Positions 52,137 through 60,973 of a stretch of DNA of 64,000 nt are shown here, piece by piece. The stretch lies in the NCBI GenBank assembly GCA_964626905.1, contig CAZVHA010000001.1, positions 124,001 through 188,000 of the forward strand, given 5' to 3'. The stretch's first letter is position 1. Each line of letters starts with the position of its first letter. The DNA comes from REEB52 sp964626905 (GTDB lineage: Bacteria; Chlamydiota; Chlamydiia; Chlamydiales; SM23-39). A program made the position numbers and the translations under genes. The notes under the pieces were generated by a model. It was not told where the DNA came from and ran no database searches. It saw nothing but the letters and a program-made list of their open reading frames with translations.

Positions 52137-53417
52137 TCATGCTTCGTTACTACGGGCTCTACATTTTCCGAGGGTACTTTTGGCCAAATGAATAACTTTT
52201 TCACCGCTAAATGCAGCACCTCCTGCTAAAAAGTACAATGCGCATAATGGTTTTAAGTAAAATGGACATTGCCAAAACTGATTTAAACTGTTAGATAAAT
52301 GTCCTATACTTATTAGTTTCGAGGCAGCCAACATCCTATACAATGAAGCAATTTCGCGCCCACTTTTGAGAAAGGCCTGAATGATTTCGAGGTTTCCGAT
52401 TTTTACTGCCTTGGCAAGAGTCTTGCCGAGCTTTTCGGGGTCGATGGCGTGCTCGCTTTGAAGAATGGCCTGAATGATTTCGAGGTTTCCGATTTTTACT
52501 GCCTTGGAAAGAGTCCTGCCGAGCTTTTCGGGGTCGATAGCGTGCTCGCTTTGAAGAATGGCCCGAACGATTTCGAGATTTCCGATTTCTACTCCATCGG
52601 ACAGAGCCGAGCCGAGCTTTTCGGGGTCAATAGCGTGCCCGCTTTCAAGAATGGCCTGAATGATTTCGAGGTTTCCGATTTCTGCTGCCTCGGACAGAGC
52701 CAAGCCGAGCCTTTCGGGGTCGATAGCGTGCCCGCTTTGAAGAATGGCCTGAACGATTTCGAGATTTCCGATTTCTACTGCCTCGGACAGAGCCCAGCCA
52801 AGCTCATCGGGGTCGATAGCGCGATCGGTTTGAAGAAAGGCCTGAACGATTTCGAGGTTTCCGATTTCTACTGCCTCGGACAGAGCCAAGCCGAGCTCGA
52901 AGTCATTTGGGATGTTCACCAGCCAATTTCTAAGTATTGCTGCATTCTGACTTAAGGAGTTACCAACTTGGATTAAGCCGTGCAGAAGAGGAATTTCAAC
53001 TAGATCTTTCAACAAGAGTCGATCTTTAATGATTGTGTTAGCCATGTTTATCAGCTTATAGCTGAAATCAGATACAGGAGTATTCTTGTGAATGTTCAGG
53101 GTTTGCCAGTCGTCATCCTGCAATACATCCAAATTTGCTCCGAGGTGCTCTTCTGCAATTTGCCTAACCCTCCTCACCAGTTCGACGCGCCCCTCATCAG
53201 TGTCTATTAAAGGTAGTCGGGCAGCGATTCTACCCACATAACTATCACGTTCGAATGATTGGATCTCCGGATAATGATAGATCAGTCGGGCATCTTTTGC
53301 CGCAGCGTTAAAAGCTTTATTCGCAACAGAAAAATTAGGGGATAAGTCTTTCTCAGATAGGAAAGAACCTATGGTAGCAAGTGGGCCCGTTGGAAGTCTA
53401 TTTATTGAATTTGACAA
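52137..53417 (-). CDS. F-box and ankyrin-like repeat protein B
   Basis: 426 residues. The same plan as gene A: N-terminal F-box-like stretch (LPTGPLATIGSFL...DLSPNFSVANKAFNAAAKD), a helical middle, then six 31-residue repeats (GNLEIVQAFLQTDRAIDP and close variants) that are more alike to each other than in the paralogues, and the conserved hydrophobic/basic C-terminal tail (LKPLCALYFLAGGAAF, KCRARSNEA). TTG start, GGAGA upstream. Confidence 0.75.
   Translation of the reverse strand: MSNSINRLPTGPLATIGSFLSEKDLSPNFSVANKAFNAAAKDARLIYHYPEIQSFERDSYVGRIAARLPLIDTDEGRVELVRRVRQIAEEHLGANLDVLQDDDWQTLNIHKNTPVSDFSYKLINMANTIIKDRLLLKDLVEIPLLHGLIQVGNSLSQNAAILRNWLVNIPNDFELGLALSEAVEIGNLEIVQAFLQTDRAIDPDELGWALSEAVEIGNLEIVQAILQSGHAIDPERLGLALSEAAEIGNLEIIQAILESGHAIDPEKLGSALSDGVEIGNLEIVRAILQSEHAIDPEKLGRTLSKAVKIGNLEIIQAILQSEHAIDPEKLGKTLAKAVKIGNLEIIQAFLKSGREIASLYRMLAASKLISIGHLSNSLNQFWQCPFYLKPLCALYFLAGGAAFSGEKVIHLAKSTLGKCRARSNEA
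52370..52900 (-). repeat. 93-base coding repeats of gene B
   Basis: Six tandem units, several nearly identical (TCGGGGTCGATAGCGTG and neighbours recur), which suggests recent unit duplication or conversion within the gene. Confidence 0.85.
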
Positions 53418-53596
53418 GATAAATCTCCATTTATTGTGAATAATAATTATGAAAATTATACTATATTTTTCTTTAGTTTTACTATTGACCCCGCTCGGTC
53501 GGACCGCTGCCGCTTTGATCTGACTTTCACACTCCTTCCGACGAGGCCCCGTGTGTTGCCTCGCTGGCGCTATTGGTCACCTATTTGCATGCCGGG

Positions 53597-54826
53597 TTAA
53601 TAGTCGCTAAACAGATCTTGAAAAACGGAGTCATCATTAGGACGGGCTCTACATTTTTCGAGAATACTTGTGGCTAAATTAATAACTTTTTCACTAATCA
53701 ATAGAGAACTTCCCACTGAGATACCCAATGCGCAGAGTGGCTTTAAGTAAATGGGACATTTCCAAAACAGATTTAAACTGTTAGATAACTGGCCTATACT
53801 TATTAGTTTTGAGGCGACCGCAATCCTAGGGACTAAATAGATTTTGTGTCCGCTTTTTTCGGAAATGATCTGAACCATTTCGAGATCTCCGATCATTACT
53901 GCCTTGAGCAGAACCATGCCGAGGTAGTTGGGGTCGATAGCGCGCCCGCTTTGGAGAATGGCCTGAACGATTTCGGGATTCCCGTTCTCTGCCGCACAGT
54001 GCAGCAGAGCCTTGCCGAGCCATTCAGGGGTGATGACGTGCTCGCTTTGAAGAATGGTCTGAACCATTTCGGGATCCTCGATCTCTGCTGCCTTGAACAG
54101 AACCATGCCGAGGTCGTCGGGGTCGATAGCGCGCCCGCTTTGGAGAATGGCCTGAACCATTCCGGGATGTCTGATCTCTGCTGCCTTGGACAGAGCCAAG
54201 TCGAGGTACTGGGGGTAGATAGCGCGCCCGCTTTGAAGAATGCCCTGAACGATTTCGAGATTTCTGATCCTTGCTGCCTCGTACAGAACCTCGCCGAGCT
54301 GTACGGGGTCAAAGTCATTTGGTATGTTCGCCAGCCAGTCTCTAAGTATTGCTGCATTTTGACTTAAGGAATTACCAACTTGGATTAAGCCATGCAGAGT
54401 AGGAATTCTAACTATACTTCTCAATAAGAATCGATCTCTAATGATTGTGGCAGCCATGTTTATTTGCCTATAGGAGAAATCAGATACAGGAGTATTCTTA
54501 TTAATTCCCAGGGTTTGCCAGTCGACATCTTTCAATATATTCAGATTTGCTCCGAGATCCTTCTTTGCAATTTGCCTAACCCTTCTCACCAGTTCGATGC
54601 GCCCCTCATCAGTGTCCATTAAGGGTTGTCGAGCGATTCTACCCAAATAACTATTGGGTTCGAATGATTGGATCTCCGGATAATGATAGATCAGTCGGGC
54701 ATCTTTTGCCGCAGCGTCAAAAGCTTTATTCGCAACAGAAAAATTAGGGGATAAGTCTCTCTCAGATAGGAAAGAACCTATGGTAGCAAGTGGGCCCGTT
54801 GGAAGGCTGTTTATTGAATTTGACAA
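53597..54826 (-). CDS. F-box and ankyrin-like repeat protein C
   Basis: 409 residues. F-box-like N-terminus (LPTGPLATIGSFLSERDLS), then five repeats (RNLEIVQGILQSGRAIYP, GNPEIVQAILQSGRAIDP), and the family's hydrophobic tail (LKPLCALGISVGSSLL). The 3' end and its downstream flank, including CACCTATTTGCATGC, are very like gene A, so A and C appear to be the most recent duplicates. Start TTG, GGGAA upstream. Confidence 0.75.
   Translation of the reverse strand: MSNSINSLPTGPLATIGSFLSERDLSPNFSVANKAFDAAAKDARLIYHYPEIQSFEPNSYLGRIARQPLMDTDEGRIELVRRVRQIAKKDLGANLNILKDVDWQTLGINKNTPVSDFSYRQINMAATIIRDRFLLRSIVRIPTLHGLIQVGNSLSQNAAILRDWLANIPNDFDPVQLGEVLYEAARIRNLEIVQGILQSGRAIYPQYLDLALSKAAEIRHPGMVQAILQSGRAIDPDDLGMVLFKAAEIEDPEMVQTILQSEHVITPEWLGKALLHCAAENGNPEIVQAILQSGRAIDPNYLGMVLLKAVMIGDLEMVQIISEKSGHKIYLVPRIAVASKLISIGQLSNSLNLFWKCPIYLKPLCALGISVGSSLLISEKVINLATSILEKCRARPNDDSVFQDLFSDY
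53850..54310 (-). repeat. 93-base coding repeats of gene C
   Basis: Five tandem units of about 93 bases, more diverged from one another than in gene B; one unit has an extra codon (CAAENGNPE). Confidence 0.8.
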
Positions 54827-54991
54827 GAGAAATTCCCATTTATTATGTTTAATAAGAAATTATATTTATAGTAATTATACTATATTTAACGGAAATAACT
54901 AAAGATTAATTATAGATTTTCATTTATCTGTTAACTCTTAATGATTTATGGCTGCAGACACCGAAGAATAGCGGGATAAGGCTGTTAACAG

Positions 54992-55108
54992 TCTAATAGT
55001 AACCGACTTTTTTCTTCACGTATTCTTGCAGTATCTCAAAGTAGTAGTAGAGAACTGGGGTGAGAAAAAAGGTGAGCATTTGTGAGATCATGAGTCCTCC
55101 CACGATGC
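54992..55108 (-). pseudogene. Fragment of the RND pump gene 3' end
   Basis: About 117 bases match the last part of the RND transporter gene at 56817-56932 with a few substitutions (CTTCACGTATTCTTGCAGTA is common to both). It ends abruptly where the 175-bp fold-back element begins. The match covers the C-terminal 38 or so residues of the pump. It marks a duplication of a unit that contained an F-box gene and the end of the RND gene. Confidence 0.85.
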
Positions 55109-55283
55109 AAGAACCTATCCGAATAAAAATCTTTCGTCGCTTTTTTTAGAATTTTCGGCAAATTTTCGATGCATTGGGTGGGGGTTAATATGCGGAAGTG
55201 GATATGACCCCCACCCAATGAATCGAAAATCGGCTCAAAAGAACCCGAAAATCGACGAACCCTGATTAGTGGGATAGGTTCTT
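55109..55283. mobile_element. 175-bp fold-back element
   Basis: Ends AAGAACCTATCC (55109-55120) and GGATAGGTTCTT (55272-55283) are perfect inverted repeats. Inside, TTTTCGATGCATTGGGTGGG and its near-complement (ACCCAATGAATCGAAAATCG region) form a second stem around a loop of about 20 bases. No obvious target duplication is seen, perhaps because the two flanks (RND fragment and gene D end) were joined by recombination. There is no transposase. The sequence 54827-54991 before the RND fragment is AT-rich flank resembling the upstream region of genes A and D. Confidence 0.75.
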
Positions 55284-55287
55284 CCAC

Positions 55288-56658
55288 CTAAGACAACAAA
55301 CAATGCCCATAGGAGCCATCATCCTGTTCAGTAGACGAAATTCGCGCCCGCTTTAGAGAAAAGGCCCGGACGATTTCGGGATCTTCGCTGTTTACTGCAT
55401 CGGACTGAGCCCTGCTGCGCCATTGGGGATCGATAGCGTGCCTGCTCTGAAGAATGGCCTGAACGGCTGCGGGATCTCTGTCCTGCACTGCCCCGTACAG
55501 AGCCCGGCCAAGATATACGGGATCGATAGCGTGCCCGCTTTGAAAAATGGCCTGAACGATTTTGGGATATCCGAGCTCCGATGCCCTGAGCAGAGCCCAG
55601 CCGAGCCCTTGGGGGGCGATAGCGCGCCCGTTTTGAAGAATGGCCTGAACGATTTCGAACCTTTTAATCTCCGCTGCATCGGACAGAACCACGCCGAGTC
55701 CGATCTCCACTGCATGGGACAGAGCATGGCCGAGCGTTTGGGAGTCGATAAAGTACTCGTTTTGGAGAAGGGCCTGAACCATTTCAAGATTTTTGATTTC
55801 TACTGCCTTGCACAGAGCATGGCCGAGCCCATTGAAGAGCCCATGGAAGGCGATAGCGTGCTCGCTTTGGAGAAGGGCTTGAACGATTTCGAGATTTCCG
55901 AGCTCCGCTGCCTTGCACAGAGCATGGCCGAGTGGTTGGGGGTCGATAGCGTGCCCGCTCTGAAGAATGGCCTGAACGATTTCGAGATTTCCGAGCTCCG
56001 CTGCCTTGCACAGAGCATGGCCGAGTTGGTGGGGGTCGATAGCGCGATCGGTTTGAAGAATGGCCTGAACGATTTCGAGATTTCCGCTCTTCGCTGCCGC
56101 GTACAGAACGTCGTGGAGCAGTTCGGGATCAAGATCATTTGGTATGTTCGCCAGCCAATTTCTAAGTATCGCTGCATTTTGACTTAAGGAATTACCAACT
56201 TGGATTAAGCCGTGCAGAATAGGAATTTCAACTATACCTTTCAATAAGCATCGATCTGGCATGATGATGGAAGCCACGTTTATTTGCCTATAGCTGAAAT
56301 CAGATACAGGAGTATTCTCATTAATCCTTAGGGTTTGCCTGTCGTCATGCTGCAATACATGCAAATTTGCTCTAAGACGCTTCTCTGCGATTTGCCTAAC
56401 CCTCCTCACCTGTTCGACGCGCCCATCTTCAGAGTCTATTAAAGGTTGTGCAGCAACGCGAGTAGCGATTCTACCCAGATAACTATTACCTTTGCATGAT
56501 TGAATCTCTGGATAATGGTAGACCAGTTGGGCATCTTTTGCCGCATCGTTAAAGGCTTTATTCACAATAGAAAAATTAGAGGATAAGTCTCTCTCAGATA
56601 GGAAAGAACCTATGGTAGCAAGTGGGCCCGTTGGAAGTCTATTTATTGAATTTGACAA
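55288..56658 (-). CDS. F-box and ankyrin-like repeat protein D
   Basis: 456 residues. F-box-like N-terminus (LPTGPLATIGSFLSERDLSS), then about eight repeats (including one shortened unit near LGHALSHAVEIG), the longest array of the four. The hydrophobic/basic tail shared by A, B and C is absent: the chain ends in KRARISSTEQDDGSYGHCLLS, right where the fold-back element and RND fragment begin. The 3' end has probably been replaced by recombination. Start TTG with GGAGA upstream. Confidence 0.72.
   Translation of the reverse strand: MSNSINRLPTGPLATIGSFLSERDLSSNFSIVNKAFNDAAKDAQLVYHYPEIQSCKGNSYLGRIATRVAAQPLIDSEDGRVEQVRRVRQIAEKRLRANLHVLQHDDRQTLRINENTPVSDFSYRQINVASIIMPDRCLLKGIVEIPILHGLIQVGNSLSQNAAILRNWLANIPNDLDPELLHDVLYAAAKSGNLEIVQAILQTDRAIDPHQLGHALCKAAELGNLEIVQAILQSGHAIDPQPLGHALCKAAELGNLEIVQALLQSEHAIAFHGLFNGLGHALCKAVEIKNLEMVQALLQNEYFIDSQTLGHALSHAVEIGLGVVLSDAAEIKRFEIVQAILQNGRAIAPQGLGWALLRASELGYPKIVQAIFQSGHAIDPVYLGRALYGAVQDRDPAAVQAILQSRHAIDPQWRSRAQSDAVNSEDPEIVRAFSLKRARISSTEQDDGSYGHCLLS
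55330..56140 (-). repeat. 93-base coding repeats of gene D
   Basis: Seven to eight units; two adjacent units near 55900-56040 are almost identical (CTCCGCTGCCTTGCACAGAG occurs in both), consistent with recent unit duplication. Confidence 0.82.
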
Positions 56659-56816
56659 GAGAAATCTCCATTTATTGTGTATAATATAAAAATTAATGCT
56701 TGTTATGAGAGATTATACGCTGGTTTGCATTTAATAAAAACAACTAAAATATTAATTTATCAGTTTTTCGTTAACTATTAACGTGCAATGACTTAGGGAC
56801 TAAGGCCGTAGCAGAT

Positions 56817-59800
56817 TTAATAGTACCCAACTTTTTTCTTCACGTATTCTTGCAGTATTTCAAAATAGTAGTAGAGAACTGGCGTGAGAAAAAGAGTGAG
56901 CATTTGTGAGATAATGAGTCCTCCCACGATGCAAAGCCCGAGTGAAATCCGCGATTGGGCCATCGCCCCTCCAAAACCAAGTGCGATGGGCACTCCTCCC
57001 ATCAGTGCGCAGATGGTCGTCATCAGAATAGGTCGGAAGCGGATGAGACATGCCTCAATGATTGCATCCAGGGGGGCCTTTTGCTTTTCTCTCACAGCAT
57101 CGAGGGCAAAATCGACCATGATGATCCCGTTTTTCATCACAATTCCAATCAGCAAAATAAGGCCCACAAATGAGTAGATGGAAAGCGGTTCTCTAAAAAC
57201 GTATAGGCTAAAAAGGCCCCCAAGAAGGGTTGGCGGAAGGGCGCTCATCACTGTGATCGGATGGATAAAGCTCTCATAGAGAATACCTAACACCACATAA
57301 ATGACGAAAAAGGAGATGATGAGCAGCCAATTTAGGCTCTCAAACGCCGTTTTAAATACATCGGCAGTCCCAATCACTTCTCCATACACTTGTTGAGGCA
57401 TATCTTTGGTCAGTAACTTTAACGTTTTGAGCGCCTGGCTCAAAGGGACCCCATCGCCCGTATTGAATGAGATGCCGACGGAGGAGAGGCCATCGATGTG
57501 GTTGACTGTGAGAGGACCCACCGTCTCTTTCACTTCGACAATTTCGGCCAAAGGGACTTGTGCCCCCGTTGTCGAGGTGACGTAGAGTTTCGACAATACT
57601 CTCGGATCGCGATAAAACTGGGGCAGTGTTTCGATTAAAACATCGTACTGGTTGATTTCGGCATTGATCTGGGAGATTTTGTTGTTTGAATAGGCGTATT
57701 GAAAGTAATTTTCAATACTAGATGCGCTCACATTGTAGTTTGATGCTTTATCTCGTAAAATGTGCATTTCCCATTGCGGCTGAGCGATCCTTAAATCGCT
57801 CGACACTTGGGAAAAATCGGAAAAACTTTTCATCTTGCGCACCAATTTCGGCGCATATTCGTAAAGGCTTTTTCGATCAATGCTCGTCAGCGAATATTGG
57901 TAGAGCGCCTGCGCCGTTGTCCCCACCTGCAAATTGATGAGGGGCAGAGGCGAAAGATAAACGTTGACTCCCACAATTTGACTTAAACTCTTCGAAAGCT
58001 CATCGATCACAATATTCATATTCTTTCGCTCTTTCAATGGCTTGAGATTCAAAAATAGCATCCCTTCATTGGCGTTTGAATAAGAGCTGATCGAAAGGAT
58101 CGATTCCATATTGGGATTCTGAATGGCAATTTTGTTGATTTCTCGATGGTATTTTTCCATCAAAAATGGGGATGTGCCATCTCGCGAAAGAGTATATCCT
58201 TCTAAAAAGCCGTTATCATCCGGTGGCAAAAAGTCTTTGTCGATGGCAAAAAAAAGAAGAAGCGAAAATAAAATGCTAAGCATCCCAACGCCCAGCATGA
58301 GGAGCCGATGATTCAATGCAAAAAGGAGGGAGCGGTGATATTTTCCTTGCAGTTTTTCATAGACCTTATCGGAAAACAGCTCCATTTTTCCCTTTTTTTC
58401 TTCTGAATAGGGGCGAATGAAGCGAGCCGAGAGCATCGGCACGAGACTCAAAGAGATGAAACCGGAAAAAAGAACTGCGATGATGATGGTGATCGAAAAT
58501 TCCCGAAACAGCTTTCCCACAACCCCTTCCATAAAAAGAAGGGGCACAAAGGCGGAGCAAAGGCACAAAGTCATACTGATGACAGTCACGCCGATCTCTT
58601 TAGAGCCGCAAATGGCCGCCTCCATCGGTGCTTTTCCCATCTGCACGTGGCGCACATTGTTTTCCAAAACGACGATCGCATCGTCGACTAAAAATCCAAT
58701 CGAAAGGGTGATTGCCAGAAGTGACAGAACATCGATGCTAAATCCAAACAGGTACATGATAGAACAGGTTGCAAAAATGGCGAGAGGGAGCGATAAGGCG
58801 GGGATGATTGTATTGAGCGCCTTGCCAAGAGAAAGAAAGATCACCGCAATGACCAGGCCAAAAGCGATGAGCAGCGTGATTTTTACATCCTTCACCCCCT
58901 CTTTGATCGTCTCTGATTGGTCGTAGATCGTCTCGATGGTCAGCGACGGGGGGAGCTGAGGTTTTAAGGTTTTCAACACTTTTTGAATCGATTGGACGAT
59001 TTTAATTGTGTTCATTCCAGGGAGCCTTTGCACTCCGATAATGAGACACTCTTCCTCCCCACTTTTCGTCACATACGTTTGAGAAAACTTGTCGTTTTTG
59101 ACGCTGCTGAGGGCTCTGCCCACGTCTTTGATTTTGACGAGCCCTCCCTCTTGATTCTTGACGATCAGTTCACCATAGCCCGGAGCCCGCAAGATCTGCC
59201 CATCGACATCGAGTGTGAAATCGTCCCTCTCTCCATAAAGCGTTCCCAAGGGTAAATCGACATTGGTGCGCTGGATCGATTCGGCCACCTGCTCGAGCCC
59301 TAAATTTTTTGCAGCGCACATTTCGGGGTCAATTTGCACCCTCACTGCATAGGGAGAGCCGTAAGTGATCACTTGCGCAACTCCCTCCACCATCGAAATT
59401 CTCTCGCCGATAAACGTATTGCCATAGTCGTATAGATCGGCCAGCGTCATGTTGGGAGAGCGGATCACATAATAGAGGATGGGGGTCGCCGCTGGATTCA
59501 CCTTCTCATAGGTCGGTTGGTTCGGCAGATTCGAAGGTAGATTGGGCTGGGCTCTCGCAATGGCCGCCTGCACATCGGTCGAGGCGTCGTCGATATTGCG
59601 ATCGAGATTGAATTGGAGAACAATGTCGGTTGAACCAGTACTACTCGTCGAAAAAATGCTCTGAATCCCCCCGATCGTCATAAACTGTTGCTCGAGGGGA
59701 GTGGTCACCGCGTTGGCCATTGTGTCTGGACTCGCCCCAGGATAGCTGACAGTTACCTCGATCGTCGGCATATCGACATTCGGCAAATCGCTCACCGGCA

Positions 59801-59894
59801 TCTTCTGATACGCCGCAACCCCTAAAAAAAGGAGAAAGAGCATCACCAAAATCGTCATCACAGGCCGGCGAATGAACGGCTCCGATATATTCAT
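56817..59894 (-). CDS. RND efflux pump inner-membrane subunit (AcrB/MexF-like)
   Basis: 1025 residues with 12 predicted membrane segments and two large periplasmic loops. Seen: N-terminal FIRRPVMTILVMLFLLFLG, VDLPLGTLYGE, the proton-relay Asp pair in GFLVDDAIVVLENN, and the second-half GIVMKNGIIMVDFA. Proton-driven export of drugs or lipids. It is the last gene of a three-gene operon, overlapping the adaptor gene by 4 bases. A duplicated piece of its 3' end lies at 54992-55108. Confidence 0.93.
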   Translation of the reverse strand: MNISEPFIRRPVMTILVMLFLLFLGVAAYQKMPVSDLPNVDMPTIEVTVSYPGASPDTMANAVTTPLEQQFMTIGGIQSIFSTSSTGSTDIVLQFNLDRNIDDASTDVQAAIARAQPNLPSNLPNQPTYEKVNPAATPILYYVIRSPNMTLADLYDYGNTFIGERISMVEGVAQVITYGSPYAVRVQIDPEMCAAKNLGLEQVAESIQRTNVDLPLGTLYGERDDFTLDVDGQILRAPGYGELIVKNQEGGLVKIKDVGRALSSVKNDKFSQTYVTKSGEEECLIIGVQRLPGMNTIKIVQSIQKVLKTLKPQLPPSLTIETIYDQSETIKEGVKDVKITLLIAFGLVIAVIFLSLGKALNTIIPALSLPLAIFATCSIMYLFGFSIDVLSLLAITLSIGFLVDDAIVVLENNVRHVQMGKAPMEAAICGSKEIGVTVISMTLCLCSAFVPLLFMEGVVGKLFREFSITIIIAVLFSGFISLSLVPMLSARFIRPYSEEKKGKMELFSDKVYEKLQGKYHRSLLFALNHRLLMLGVGMLSILFSLLLFFAIDKDFLPPDDNGFLEGYTLSRDGTSPFLMEKYHREINKIAIQNPNMESILSISSYSNANEGMLFLNLKPLKERKNMNIVIDELSKSLSQIVGVNVYLSPLPLINLQVGTTAQALYQYSLTSIDRKSLYEYAPKLVRKMKSFSDFSQVSSDLRIAQPQWEMHILRDKASNYNVSASSIENYFQYAYSNNKISQINAEINQYDVLIETLPQFYRDPRVLSKLYVTSTTGAQVPLAEIVEVKETVGPLTVNHIDGLSSVGISFNTGDGVPLSQALKTLKLLTKDMPQQVYGEVIGTADVFKTAFESLNWLLIISFFVIYVVLGILYESFIHPITVMSALPPTLLGGLFSLYVFREPLSIYSFVGLILLIGIVMKNGIIMVDFALDAVREKQKAPLDAIIEACLIRFRPILMTTICALMGGVPIALGFGGAMAQSRISLGLCIVGGLIISQMLTLFLTPVLYYYFEILQEYVKKKVGYY

Positions 59895-60973
59895 TGCACA
59901 ATCACCTTGGCCCCATCATATAAGTTGAGCTGCCCTTCTAAAACAACCGTTTCCCCTAAGCGAATTCCACTTAAAATGATAATCTGATCATCTTCCCTTT
60001 GCCCCACTTTCACGGGGCGCTGCTCAACGGTCAAATTCTCCTTCACGACAAAGACGACGGGACCCGTTTGCGTGAGTTGGAGCGCCGTGTAGGGGATGAC
60101 GATCGCATCGGGGAGAGTGCAAAGGATCAACCTCGTGCGGATAAATTGCCCCGGCCAAAGCTCCCGCTCACAGTTTTCAAAAACAGCTCTCAGCGCAATC
60201 ATTCCCGTTGCGGGGTCGACCGCATTATCGATCATGATCAGCTTCCCTTGAAACACCTCTTTAGACGAAAAGTCTTCATATGCAGCGAGGACGGGGAGCT
60301 CTTTATATTTTTCTTGGCCCCTTGCATAGCGGTGGAGCTCGGGCAATTTATATTCGGGAATGGAAAAGGTGACGTAAATTGGAGCCATCTGATTGAGGGT
60401 GCTCAAAGGATTCCCGCCAGCTGCGATGAGATTGCCGTAGTCAATTTGCAAAAGGCCCATCATCCCATCGATCGGCGCATGGATCCAGCAGTAGTTTAAA
60501 TTGATTTTGGCAGAAGTAAGAGCTGCCCGATTTTGTTCGACAAGCGCCGATGTCGCAGAGTAATTCGCTTGGAGCGTCTCGTAGTCGATCTGCGAATAGT
60601 ACTCATCTCTTGCAAGTGTTTTGTAGCGCTTCACTTTTTCTAAAGCTAAACTTAAATTGGCAAAATTCTCCTCCAGTGTCGCTTCGGCCTCTTTGAGAGC
60701 CGCCTCGTAGGGTCTCGGATCGATCGTGAAGAGAAGATCCCCCTTTTTCACCTCCTGCCCTTGTTTGAAATAGACTCCCGTCAGTTCCCCTTCTATGCGC
60801 GATCTGATTTGGATCGATGTGATCGAATCGACATGGCCGAGCGCCTCGATGAAGATCGGCGCTTTTGCCTCTTGCACCTTCGTCACTCTCACAGGATAGC
60901 TCGGATCGATCGGAGGAGGGGCTTTGTGGCTGCAAGCAGAGGCAATCAAAAGGGTAAAATAGAGTCGTCTCAT
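59891..60973 (-). CDS. RND periplasmic adaptor (membrane fusion lipoprotein)
   Basis: 360 residues. Lipobox IASAC with Cys14 as lipid anchor. Barrel-sandwich half with VDSITSIQIRSRIEGELTGVYFKQGQEVKKGDLLFTIDPRPYEAAL, a helical hairpin, and NLNYCWIHAPIDGMMGLLQIDYGNLI. It bridges pump and outer-membrane channel. Overlaps both neighbours by 4 bases. Confidence 0.93.
   Translation of the reverse strand: MRRLYFTLLIASACSHKAPPPIDPSYPVRVTKVQEAKAPIFIEALGHVDSITSIQIRSRIEGELTGVYFKQGQEVKKGDLLFTIDPRPYEAALKEAEATLEENFANLSLALEKVKRYKTLARDEYYSQIDYETLQANYSATSALVEQNRAALTSAKINLNYCWIHAPIDGMMGLLQIDYGNLIAAGGNPLSTLNQMAPIYVTFSIPEYKLPELHRYARGQEKYKELPVLAAYEDFSSKEVFQGKLIMIDNAVDPATGMIALRAVFENCERELWPGQFIRTRLILCTLPDAIVIPYTALQLTQTGPVVFVVKENLTVEQRPVKVGQREDDQIIILSGIRLGETVVLEGQLNLYDGAKVIVQ

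Noticed and set aside
55036..55287. 83-codon minus-strand frame between F-box genes C and D
   Set aside because: It runs through the fold-back element into an RND fragment in a non-native frame; a chance frame.
50815..56140. Regularly spaced 93-base repeats as a CRISPR array
   Set aside because: Unit length is a multiple of three, the repeats are contiguous without unique spacers, and they encode a protein repeat within open frames.
55423..56187. 254-codon open frame on the plus strand over F-box gene D (and similar 168-173 codon frames over B and C)
   Set aside because: They are periodic shadows of the 93-base repeats read on the opposite strand, with no start signal or recognisable product; the minus-strand frames have F-box and repeat logic.
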